Below, piece after piece: positions 38,051 through 48,907 of a DNA stretch of 64,000 nucleotides. The DNA is from Spodoptera frugiperda. Taxonomy: Eukaryota; Arthropoda; Insecta; Lepidoptera; Noctuidae. Numbering within the stretch: the first letter of the stretch is position 1; each line of letters opens with the position of its first letter. The stretch is from the NCBI RefSeq assembly GCF_023101765.2, contig NC_064238.1, positions 5,206,001-5,270,000 of the forward strand, in the 5' to 3' direction. Position numbers and translations under genes: made by a program. The notes beneath the pieces were generated by a model that was not told the origin of the DNA, searched no databases, and saw only the letters and a list, made by a program, of their open reading frames with translations.

Positions 38051-38163
38051 CCACCGTACTCAGAGTCTTTTAATGACTACTTAACCACTGGATTGAATGA
38101 CTAAATAAGGCAGTCCTTACCAACTATTTTCGGAACAGAATCAAAATCATTAAAAGATGGCAG
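38051..38163. mobile_element. MITE family D, copy 3 (right end eroded)
   Basis: The left end CCACCGTACTCAGAGTC matches the family. The body carries an insertion of about 25 bases between ACTTAACCA and CAGTCCTTACC relative to copies 2 and 4. The right end keeps only TTAAAAGATGGCAG of the inverted repeat. Confidence 0.75.
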
Positions 38164-40910
38164 TTAGAGAATTTAAGACGAAGAATGAATGATAAATACT
38201 GAATTGAGAGTAATTGTTTAGGAAATGTTTGGACTTTAAAATCTTCTTTTAATCTGAAACCATAATGAATAACTGTATGCACACTATACATAATCATGTT
38301 TTATGTAACAGAACAATGAGAGATACATTCAAAACTTACATATCTTTAATACAAAAAAATCACTTAAGATGTAATAACGATATAAGCCCATAAAATTGTG
38401 TCACTATGTCCATACGCAATGTGCCAGTAACATATTTAAGATTACCATCTTTGACCATGTTATTATGCGTGAGTGTTGCCATTTATACTTATTTGTTTAT
38501 GTCGTATTTTACCGCTTAGCCGGCTCTCGTAAAGAGGCAACTTTGCGAAGATAAATACGTCGCGATAACTGTAAAAATGTAAACTACGCAATTTTACTAT
38601 ATTTACCTACTATAACGATACTAATCTTATTTCAAAACTTTGCTAGTTTTTGTAGTAATACAGGTAGGTCAACCCACTTTTTCAAATTGCAGTTGTTTGT
38701 TTTTAATTGTACAGGTTTTTCGTAATTGGTCTAAAATATTTGGTTTTTTCTTCACATAGTAATTATTCATTTAATTGAGTTTGGATAAATGTTATGTGAG
38801 CATTTTAACAAGAATGCAGATGTTTCTGGGTGAATTAAGTTACTATCAATCATTCATAAATCATTCGTCAGAATAAGAGGCATTTTAGCAACATTATTTA
38901 TAAGACCTTTTCTTAATCTTTTAATTGAAATATCAGATAAATAGGCAAAGTTATATCTGTATCTGAGTATCTGCGTAGATGACACCAAACAGTAAAGAGG
39001 CAGTTAACCTCATTTCACTTATAAATCACAACCGTGAATTAATAACAACCTACGAAACGGATATTCGTCATCTCTATCATAATAAAAGCGCATTGATCAA
39101 AATATTATGGCGTTAAATACTTAATGAATAGCCATGCTCACACATAAATCCCGGTAATCATGTCTAACTATGGTGGTAAATCGTTTTATTACTACTTACT
39201 GCACATATTGCTTACTGAGGCCTTATAAATCTTGATAATGAAACCGCAAATCCAGACACATTACGTTGTCGTTACGTATCCGTGCTGTACCGCGTCGCAC
39301 GGCGGGATGGCGACCAACGGGACCGCCAATCAGAGATTACGTGGAAAATAGCGTGTCTTCACATCACAAATAGAGAAACGAGTCGTAGTCGCAGCACATA
39401 TAGAATTAACTAGAAAAAATAATAGTCTTCTTAAAAGTTAGAAATATAACCATCTCAGTACCAAAAAGTATTTTATTTCTCTCTATAACTGCTTGAAACT
39501 GTATCCATTGGCAGTAAAACTTAGGTTTCAGGAATTTTTACATTGAGATTTACAAGAAGTCTACTATTATACATATTTTGCGTTATCTCGAAGAATCTGC
39601 ATAAAGTACGTCTTGTAAGGAGAACTGACGGTTTCCTTCTGACGTCATTGATGGTGTTTTCCGTTGTAATAAAATTCTTTGTATCTAGTTTATAGACGAG
39701 GAGAATAATTGTAATTTGCAAATTGTTGGTAGAGTACTGAATGCGGTCCTAAATATCTCAGTCCATAAACGACACTGGTTTGTCTACAATGACGTCTTCC
39801 GTGTGCTTTTTAAAAGTTTGCATTAATTTAATAATAAGAACCATCTCGATACCTATAACTATATATAAAATTGGTAAACACAGAAATAATTGTTTTGGTT
39901 CTTACTATAATAGGATAGGCATACGCATCTAAACAAACCAATAAAACAATTTGCAAAACCATTTTTCACACCATAGTACGTACAACCATAATCTTCAATG
40001 TTATATAAAATAATGGCGTAGGTCGACTGCGTAATGGCTATGTTGCGAAGGCCCTTTACAACAGCCTTGTTTTAACATTTAAGATCATTAAGATCTTGAC
40101 CGTATCTTTATTATATTCATAGTTCATGTACGTGATAAAATGGACTCCATAAAAAATAATTCGTTTTTCGTATTTCCTTATACCTTAAAGTTGTGTGGTG
40201 AACATCATTACATGTAATGCATTATTATCCTCGTAGAGTCATTATATTAAAGTATACTTAACCTTTTACGCTTTTTTGTTCAAGAAAGGTTTTCGTTTCT
40301 ATTAAAATTGCACGAAAAATATCGACATTATCATATTAATTTCTAGATATTTGAGCATGTTGCGAATCCTTAACCATGAACTACAAATTCACATTTTATG
40401 TTTATTCTAAATTCTCTAAAAGTTACTAATACGAGTAGACCCCAATCTTGCCTAGACGCCTAACAACTGCGCTGGGAACCACAAAACTAATGGAACATGC
40501 TTTATACTTAAAAACATTTCGTTCATAATATATTAAAACTCAGTAATATAAATTCCTTTAAAAAAGTAAAATTATTTTGAGGATTTTCTGTCATAAATCT
40601 TGGTATTTCACTTTATATGTCATGATTTATCAGTCTTAATCCAAAGATTATACCCATTACATAAATTTGAGATTTATACCCATCGAAAACGTTATAAAGT
40701 CAAGTTTAAAGATACTTTAAAGTATTTTGAGCCTTATGCTATTGGTTGAGGTTCCAAACTTGTTATTTTAATGTAACTATGAGACAGATATCAATCAGTA
40801 ATTCATTTTTACCTCTAATCTATTTATCCGGAATCTTACACAACCTATTAAACAAATGGTTTAAAATAAATAACGTAACATCCTCTCGAAAAGTTCTAAA
40901 ACTATAATGA
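38164..40910. other. No gene seen
   Basis: Mostly AT-rich. A CpG-rich patch at about 39270-39330 (GTACCGCGTCGCACGGCGGG) is unexplained. Short frames (39521-39721) are not convincing. Confidence 0.45.
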
Positions 40911-41036
40911 CTAACCGCCGTACTCAGAGTCATTTAATGGTTACTTAACCCAGTCCTTAGCAAATGTTTTCGGAACAAAATCGTTACTAAGAAATAGTTT
41001 AAGTTATCTTTAAAAGTCTCTGAGTACGGCAGTTAG
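40911..41036. mobile_element. MITE family D, copy 4 (best preserved)
   Basis: The ends CTAACCGCCGTACTCAGAGT and (inverted) CTAACTGCCGTACTCAGAGA match at 24 of 27 bases when extended. The interior reads AATGGTTACTTAACCCAGTC, CTTAGCAAATGTTTTCGGAA and AAATCGTTACTAAGAAATAG. At 126 bp it has no coding capacity. The bases next to the ends do not show a clear direct duplication, so the superfamily is undecided. Confidence 0.85.
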
Positions 41037-44000
41037 CTTATTAATTTCCTGTGGGATATTTAAAGGCCAATTAATATAAAACTTAATAATCATGGTCGTC
41101 ATCCGGGTTACCACTGCATCTATTAATACCCGACGTCCCGAGTGCAGTGTTAAGCCAGTTGGCAATCCGGTAAAACCAGTACACCGTCCGCTACCCACAA
41201 CTTACGCTGTTCCTACATCATTTTCTTTGAAATTTCGTTAGATTACCATCTGAATAGCTATTCTTGTTTCCATTAGTCTTGTTGAAAAACGGTATATAAT
41301 CTGTCTATTCATTTATGACATTGTTATCGCCAGACGTATGCAATTTAGATGTTTTTTGCGACTTATACTAGCTTTCTATAAATTTATGTTAACATACTTT
41401 TTTTGTATTTGTTTTATTTTTTTAATTATTTGAAGTATTGGACGAAATAGTATTGCATTTTGAAGAATCTTGAGAAAAGAGTTAAAAAATTGTATCAATA
41501 AAATTGGTTATATCGAGAAATATCATTTAATAAATTAGTTTACATTTTAAACGTTTGATTAATATCTGTTAATTTGCCGTAACGTAAAACGCAAGTCATC
41601 AAGTAGTGTCAGCATTTACTCCCATAAACTCTCTGAAGCACTGATAGTGAGACAGATAGAGACAGGCAAAGATGTCCAGCGATAGCCAACATCATCCATT
41701 ACTGACCAGCTTTATTGGCTCAACTTACTGAACAGTTAATTTCTGACCGTTTTACCTGATGCGAATTCACAACTACATGTCTTCTGTGCAATGAATATGC
41801 ATTTCCTGAGCATATTCTAGAGGATACCATGTTGAATAATTTGTTTAACTTTTCTTTGTAGAATTGTTTCTTTGAAGAGATACATTCATGAATAAATATG
41901 CATGTAGGTAGAAGCTGCTGGAACCTTTAAACCGACCCAAAGAGAGTCTCGAACGAGCTACAGCCATATCATTATCATAATCATCCCTGTTTAGATAGGA
42001 GAAGACTGCTCGCTAATATATTACTCATTTTAAATAGTCTGGACAGCTGAGCAACAGTCTTAAGTAACATAAATAGTAATACAATTTCAATATCATTAAT
42101 AAGGCAAATGCTTCAGATTAGTTTAATATTAATGTCTACTCTGAAAGTCAACGAGTGATGACTTTTTAGCATCTAGATGGATGAAGATGAAGGCGACATG
42201 GTCGAACAATAAAACAGCGAGGATTCCGAGGGGAACGTTTACATAGTATAAGTTCCCACTTTGCACATAAAAAGGCCCTTGGACAAATATAAATACTATT
42301 TGACATGCGAGGAACGAACGATGAATGTAAACAACAAACAAATAGACAATTAAGGCTTACTTAGACACTTGAGGTTTCTGAAGACGGTCCGTCCGAAGGC
42401 AAATGTGTAGTCATTAGCCTCGTTTAGTGCCAGAATAAGACTTTGTAAACAGTTCTAGCTACCGCAAGATTGCTTGTTGTGTCTCCTTTGGAAATAGGTT
42501 GATGGTATTCAGTATATTCAGGTCTCTTACCTTTGGAGACAAAGTCGTTTCATTTTTTTTCGTCTTGAAAAAAGTACTTAGTAAGAATATCAATTGCAAA
42601 AGATTTGACTTCTAAATGACTTGCTGCCGCAGTTTACCACTTTGGAATTCATTTGGGAGTCAAATGAACGAGCTTAATGTTATGTAATTATAAACGGTTT
42701 TTTACTTGACGATGCATTTAAAGATATTTCCCAAATAATATGGATGTGGTTTTCTAGAACATTTAAAATGATATTGTAAACATTTTCTATAGAGCTAGAC
42801 ATCTCTTCGGTTCACTTGTTTATTTTTACGATATGTTCAATTTACAAAATTTTCATTGATAAACAGCCATGTGCACTAATTAAAAAGACGTCAATTACCC
42901 ATGTGGTAATTCAGGAACTCGTCTAACCATTAATTATAATAGGTACGTCACTGAGATGATCAACTGACGTAAGCAGCTCAGTGAACCTCAATAAAGACGT
43001 GTATTTGTTTTACACGATCCTTGGGATCCCGTGCCACATGTCGCCAACGACACGACTGTCCTTGTCCCCTGGTCACGGTGACGACAAGGTAGATATTTGG
43101 CGATAAGTACAGTTACTTATCGATTCGGCGTTGTCTCGTCCTGGCATTCGAAGGCACCAAGTCGCACGTGCCTCGAATATCGTTGCATCAGTCGTGAGAA
43201 CCGATGTGAAGTAACGCATGTAATGGTAATGAGTGTCTGATCGCGAACTTCCATTCTAACCTTTTACAACGTGACGGTGTCATGATATGAAATGAGAGAA
43301 AGGAGCTTAAGTTTCATAGTTAATCATAGTCAACGATCTATATAAATAGGTAACGATATATTTGATGCGGAAGGACACGGAAGACAAGAAGTACGGGTAA
43401 GATATATTTTTCGCTATCTCAACAGGTTTTACATATTTAATGGTAAGCTGAAAAAACGACACAGTTTGTCACAAAAGACATTGAAATAAAAGACGTAAAA
43501 AGAAAACTCATAACCTTATTGGGTCATCAGCAAAATTAATTGAAATACTAAAAAACCATACATCTGTCTCTGAATCACAGGCCCGAACCATTTGCCTGTA
43601 TTAAGATACATTCACCGAGTCAATTTCCTCTTATTTGATAAGCAAATAAGTGTTTCCTTTAAAAAAATATGAATTAATTTTAAAGAATTCAGACATCTTT
43701 TACAGTTACCTAATTAAAAGTTAACGAATTCTCATCACTGCTTACATAATATAAACTAATACATAGATCATGTTTGATATTACCATTAATACATAAATAA
43801 TGGAAAATTAATTGAAAATGCGTGTGTGTTCTAGAATCGGTGGAGCTTACAACATAGTCCCTACAAGGTCCCGGCCTAAAAACCTAGGTGTTGGAATATA
43901 TGAATTTTAGTGGAGCCAAGGTTTGTGCAACACGTGCGATGACACGAGCCAATGCATTCCCAACGTGACCGCTCGCACCAACCCGCGCGCCATCCTGTGA

Positions 44001-44609
44001 AACAATACTGCACGCCGCGTGACCACCATCCTCTAAGTTGGTGACCCATTTTCATATATTATTATGGTAATCAAAGTGTAGTCAGCATCTCACTGTAATA
44101 ATGAAGGCATTACTTAGTCGCATAAGTATATCAACTATGACTATACAACCTTTTTAACTTAAAGTAACGCAAATTATGGGAGAATGTTATTACGTGGCCA
44201 GAATTCTAAGTACAAAATTCATAAGTATGTAAAACAGTAAAGGCGGCGAATAGTAAAAGGTTTTTTTCATTTGAACGTGTTGGTATCGCGAATTTGGTAA
44301 CTGATGAGTAACTTCACACACTAGACGAGTACCTAGCGGAAACTGCGCTCCATCAGATTTAGTACGCACCTTTGTTGAAACATATTCACATGATTCTGTA
44401 CTTTTTATTATACATTGTGTGAATGCTATCGCTGTGGAAGGTCGCTTAAATTTTTAGCATTGTGTAACAATGGTCAAACACAATACCATGGACGAATGCC
44501 GACACTCATTTGAATTCATTGACATTGGCAATGATACCATCTTATCTAACACAGTTACAGCTACAGAATTATTTATTTTTGTGGCCACAACTTATCAATG
44601 GGTTTATAA
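41037..44609. other. No gene; two GC-richer blocks
   Basis: 43010-43215 (GATCCCGTGCCACATGTCGC, CTTGTCCCCTGGTCACGGTG, AAGTCGCACGTGCCTCGAAT) and 43920-44035 (GACCGCTCGCACCAACCCGC, ACGCCGCGTGACCACC) are richer in G+C than their surroundings. They have no long frame and match nothing else here. The minus-strand frame at 42129-42341 (70 codons) has hydrophobic stretches but no family I can name. Confidence 0.35.
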
Positions 44610-44910
44610 GGACGCTTTTCCACCAGAGGTTATGCTATGCCACGTTGCTGTGGATGCGTTTGGCATCCACCAATCATATTTATTGGTACACATAGCTTAG
44701 CACTGGTGGAAACGGACTCAGCTAAGCAATGTTTTTATATGTAAAGATGTGTGCTATGGATGGCTTCCCTACTATCGATACATCGCATACTCGAGCTGCG
44801 AATTTTCCTCGCATAGCTTAGTATCAGTGGAAACGGTCACATAGTTTCACAGCTTAGCCATTACATCTTCGTAGCATAGCTACATAGCCAATCTCTGGTG
44901 GCAATGCACC
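44610..44910. mobile_element. MITE family E, copy 1 (CCACCAGAG ends)
   Basis: The left end GGACGCTTTTCCACCAGAGG and the inverted right end GGTGCATTGCCACCAGAGAT are terminal inverted repeats, both continuing into a GCTATG word. Inside, ACATAGCTTAGCACTGGTGG plus AAACGGACTCAGCTAAGC is echoed further on by GCATAGCTTAGTATCAGTGG plus AAACGGTCACATAGTTTCAC, a subterminal repeat pattern. About 300 bp. The open frames at 44470-44700 overlap it and are not genes. Confidence 0.8.
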
Positions 44911-46933
44911 CTAACGTCGTCTAATTTTCTTTCATTCATAATAATTCTAATTTGCGTCATCCAATGCTAGACGATGGCGGAAATGAGTTGATCTCATGAT
45001 TTAATTCCTTTAGACTTAGAATAATTAAGAATTTATTAGAATTCTTGAGATCATGGGAAGAAAGTTGACATGTAAAGTTTGCAGATCTAGATGCTAGAAC
45101 ATTCTGAATAGGGATAAGTTTGAATATAATTTGTATTTTTAAACAAGTTCTTTGAACTTTTAAGAGGTTCTGTATAAGTAGTGTTCTGAGTTATTTATAA
45201 AAGCGATGCGCATCTGAGTTCAAGCCCATATTTTTACTCCTCATTCTGTTTTCTTTTTTATTGAAGGATTATTATACCGTCTAGATCCTATATAAAAGAT
45301 GATGATTCATATTGCTCCTCAATCAACATTTATTATTAAATTATATTATAAAACAGTTAGGTTCGTCATTATAATGAAATCAGCATTACTTAGCATGAAA
45401 TGTTAGGGTTAATGTTCCTGGGTCAAAGTCTGACGAAATAGAAATTAATTTAGTTTTTCATTCGATTTCAAGTACAAATTAGTAACTCGCTTTTGAATTT
45501 GAAGTTGTTTTGTGTATTATCTAGACATTAGCTATCATAAATATCTAGTCATTTATTATATATTACCTACCTAATATCCAACGTCTACATACTACCATAT
45601 TATGTACCTATATTTCAATATTTTAAAAATACCATACCCGAGTATACATAAAATTTCTGCTTTCCATGTCACAGGAGTTCCCATTTCGCGCGATAGCTAG
45701 TCGGCAATCGAAAGGGCTTCTTTTGTGTAACATATAACAATAGATAAAACAATAAAACCATTGGTAACTTACCGATGCAAACCTTTACACAGAAATATGC
45801 AAAACTGGACCTAAAATTACCGCAATTCTGTCAATAGATACATTGTTCTTTTTGAATGGAATGTACAGAAGGCGTTTTTGGTTACTACGCATTGTTCTAT
45901 AGCATTTTATATTGTATTCTTTGAGACAAAAGGACGAAATGAAAAGGAACTCTTCCTAAAACTTTCTATTTCACTGCACCATATAATTTATTGCGTCTAA
46001 ACTGTTACAAATATTGACAAAAGTGATATGTATTCACTTACATTTTAACCGTTTCAAATACTTTTGTTAAGTTGTTAAAAGGAATTGGTGCCATTTATAT
46101 TGTGTCCCGAAAAGTGAAGACAGATACAATTTTGTACAAATAGTCGAGTTAAATACGACTTTCCCTGTTTTTTTTTTTTACATATAAAATATGTGGCGTC
46201 GGTGAAAAAAAATCTTCCTGGTAACAAAATTTAACCAGGTTTGGGAGTGGTACAGTTATCTGATATTATTGATGGTAAAGTTTTTGTTGACAATATATAC
46301 CATGCAATAGGGGCTAGTTTATACTTCAAGTTCATATTTATACATATGTTTTAGACTCTGTGAAAGAACTGAGAAGTTTTTAAATCGAAAACCTTAGTAT
46401 GATACTGTTCTTCTACTAGAAAATTTAATAGTTTGGCAGTAGAGTTTGCTACTAATCAAGAAATGAAGCACTAAGACGGTTAGATCATATTGTTTCTGCA
46501 TCATATATGAATTTTTAACTTATTAAGATTATTATATTGTATACAATATTGATTAATAGGATTGCGGCTAGTTTAATTCCTACGACGACTAACATTAATT
46601 GATACTTGTACCCAGCCAATAATATTCATACAACCTCGTTAAGTTTCGCATAACCTATCATCTGTTATTGCTCACGACTTTATTACAGCCACGAAGTTAC
46701 TTTTATTGCAGTACATTATAATAAATTCTGTTTAATATACAATACATATCTTCACTTAATGCAATCGGTATGGTCTATGTAGTTTTGATAAAACGACGAC
46801 GGGCCCTTGTAGTTTATAGATTGCAAAAATTAGCCGCGATAAACTTCCCGCGAGGCATGTACGCTACCCACGCAAGCAATGTTGCTAAACTGAAATAGTA
46901 GGTACCTATACAAAGATTTTTGAGCACATATCA
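44911..46933. other. No gene seen
   Basis: AT-rich; an imperfect palindrome around AGAATAATTAAGAATTTATTAGAATTCTTGAGATCAT lies near 45018-45055. No gene. Confidence 0.45.
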
Positions 46934-47188
46934 TTACATAGACAGATTCAAGTTTCGAGGGGCCCGGTAGGTGTAATCACGTACATCCATACACAAGGGA
47001 ATATCTTGAAGATAGAAAACATCCATCCCTGTCACTCTTACAACACTCTCCGCTGGTGAAAGGAGATAGTCGATAGAGCCGACTCTCACGTAAGTTGGCC
47101 AAAGTGAAATGACCGCTGTTGACCATTTTGGCAGTTGCGTCATCCATCGAGGCTTGAATTCGAAGTTTTTTATTACAATACATGACAC
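46934..47188 (-). CDS. Weak coding or repeat candidate, 84 codons
   Basis: Unusually for this window, two minus-strand frames stay open together over about 200 bases (46934-47188 and 46977-47183) in a segment with more balanced base composition. The first frame has W and P residues spread normally (PKWSTAVISLWPTYVRVGSI, DVRDYTYRAPRNLNLSM) and does not look like random AT-rich translation. I recognise no domain. It may be an exon, a fragment of a transposon ORF, or chance. Confidence 0.12.
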   Translation of the reverse strand: MSCIVIKNFEFKPRWMTQLPKWSTAVISLWPTYVRVGSIDYLLSPAESVVRVTGMDVFYLQDIPLCMDVRDYTYRAPRNLNLSM

Positions 47189-48082
47189 GAATTAAAATTG
47201 AGATAAGATGAAAGGAAATTACAATAAGTACTTAGTAAATAATGAGACTTAACAAGCAATGAATCATGTGAAATAAGCGTGGCCTAGGACATTCAACTTT
47301 GGTATTGTGATTCTAAGGGATTTTTTGTCATGCAAAATGTAATTATCTTGAAAATTGAAATTAAGGTAGTAAGTACTACCCATTTTGTTTTGCAAATCTA
47401 TGACAGTAGGCAAGTACGAATACTTGAGTAGAATTAACAAGCACAACTTGTGCCGTGTAAATGGATATTAAGATATTTCAATGACAAAAGAGTTATTTAG
47501 GCAGTGCGAATTAGTCACTTCTGAATACTTTATCTCAGAAACCGTGTTTTTAACTACGAACGCGTTCAAGTTCAACGACGAACGCGCTCTAGACGTGGTT
47601 AAGGAAGGATGAAGCCGACCTACTTGTGGTTCCCTGACCTCCGCCGCAGCCTAGCACTGTCTTCGTTCTCGCTCTTATATGTATAAAGTCATATACTGTT
47701 GTCTTTGTCTCTCCCGGAATATTTTCGCAAACGCATTTGGAAAATGGCGCAGCACAGAAGCGCGGAGGCAAGTTGACGAGTTGCGTGACAATGAGGTTTT
47801 ATGGGTTAAAGCTATGAGTGACTGTTTTGTATTCGAAATGGGTTTTTCAGAATTTAGTTAGTCTAGATGAAGTTAGTTGAGAAAACTATAAATCATGGCT
47901 TTGTAAATTATAGCACACGAACTAATTATGTAGTTCTAGGAAGGACTCTAGTTATTTTACTAGCCTTGTCCAATTATGCTAAATCACACCAGACGTAATG
48001 GTCATATATATTTTCGTTTGTAATGTAAAATTATTGTTACACACTGAAAATTGACGTCTAAAACTAGTCACTTTGTACTCCA
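47189..48082. other. No convincing gene; GC-richer block 47530-47800
   Basis: ACTACGAACGCGTTCAAG and CGACGAACGCGCTCTAGACG form a short direct repeat of ACGAACGCG at 47556-47564 and 47579-47587. Frames at 47589-47771 (-) and 47679-47861 (+) overlap each other and are not persuasive. Confidence 0.35.
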
Positions 48083-48316
48083 ATGAACTCGAGTAAAGGA
48101 CTCGAGTACCTATATGCAAAGGACCAAACTCAGCATTTCGTTTACTACTACTGCCACGTTTGTAAACCACTTGATCAACCATTTATTTATGAAAATAAAC
48201 AAGACATTCCTGTCGATATAAAAACAATAAAATTACCTAGAAAAAAAAAACCATTGGCTACAATCCGAAAATCTAGTGAAAACCAGTTTGGGAGGGACCA
48301 TCTGTGCCATTACTAA
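48083..48316 (+). CDS. Weak candidate small gene, 77 codons
   Basis: ATG context CCAATGAAC; an in-frame TAG lies six codons upstream, so the frame starts here unless spliced. The product is hydrophilic and contains YYYCHVCKPLDQPF (a CxxC pair near residue 30) and a basic stretch KLPRKKKPLATIRK, unlike the Phe/Leu/Ile-rich chance frames nearby. An AATAAA lies at about 48343, 27 bases past the stop, but such hexamers are frequent in AT-rich DNA. No family recognised; chance remains the likelier explanation. Confidence 0.17.
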   Translation: MNSSKGLEYLYAKDQTQHFVYYYCHVCKPLDQPFIYENKQDIPVDIKTIKLPRKKKPLATIRKSSENQFGRDHLCHY

Positions 48317-48634
48317 GCTCTAAGAATGACGTGATAGAATGCCAATAAAACTAAAATTACCTTGTTAAATCTCATCAAAGGTCAATGACACTTTGTTTGG
48401 TAGTTGTCGAGAATTGCGAACTACCTACCGTCTGTATTTAGTGATTCGACAGCTTGCATCCGGTTCTGTCATTGTATAAGAATTAAATCAATAACGTATA
48501 AACAATTCCACTTTGAATTTCTAAATTTCTTTGAAATTGCGTATCAGTGTTGCTCCTATACAATTTTGGTCATGGTCCTGATTTTGACAAATTTACATTT
48601 CGTTATCTAGTATTAAACTCTTATTAATTAATAG

Positions 48635-48907
48635 TTAGATTTGTGTTTTGGTACGTTTTTGTATTGACAATATAGATAACATTAAAATGAATCGACCACG
48701 GTCATTGCCTCTTATCCAATCCAATTTGTAAAGTATATTATTTAAATCATATTTGGTTCTGTTTAGTAGGTTTTTCAAAATAGTTTGAACTTTTGTAGTT
48801 ACGAAGAAACGTAATTGGTTTTGGAAATTGTTAATATTGGATCCTTCTAGAGAGATTGCTAAAAAGGTACCACGGAAGGAACTTACTAAAAATGTTGGCA
48901 CGAACAT
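48635..48907 (-). pseudogene. Possible odorant-receptor-like exon fragment, 90 codons
   Basis: Residues 54-90 read DLNNILYKLDWIRG, then NDRGRFILMLSILSIQKRTK. The pattern Y-x2-D-W, then a basic RGR, a hydrophobic ILMLSIL helix and QKR-TK, is reminiscent of the region before the last transmembrane segment of insect odorant receptors (7-TM, membrane). The first 40 residues do not obviously fit, the frame stops right after TKTQI, and no partner exons are visible. It could be a decayed exon or coincidence. Confidence 0.15.

Noticed and set aside
44470..44700. Overlapping 76- and 61-codon frames
   Set aside because: They extend into the family E MITE, so the open frame is shared with a non-coding repeat.
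45856..45868. TGGAATGTACAG resembling miR-1
   Set aside because: Only the seed fits and the flanks do not fold into a hairpin.
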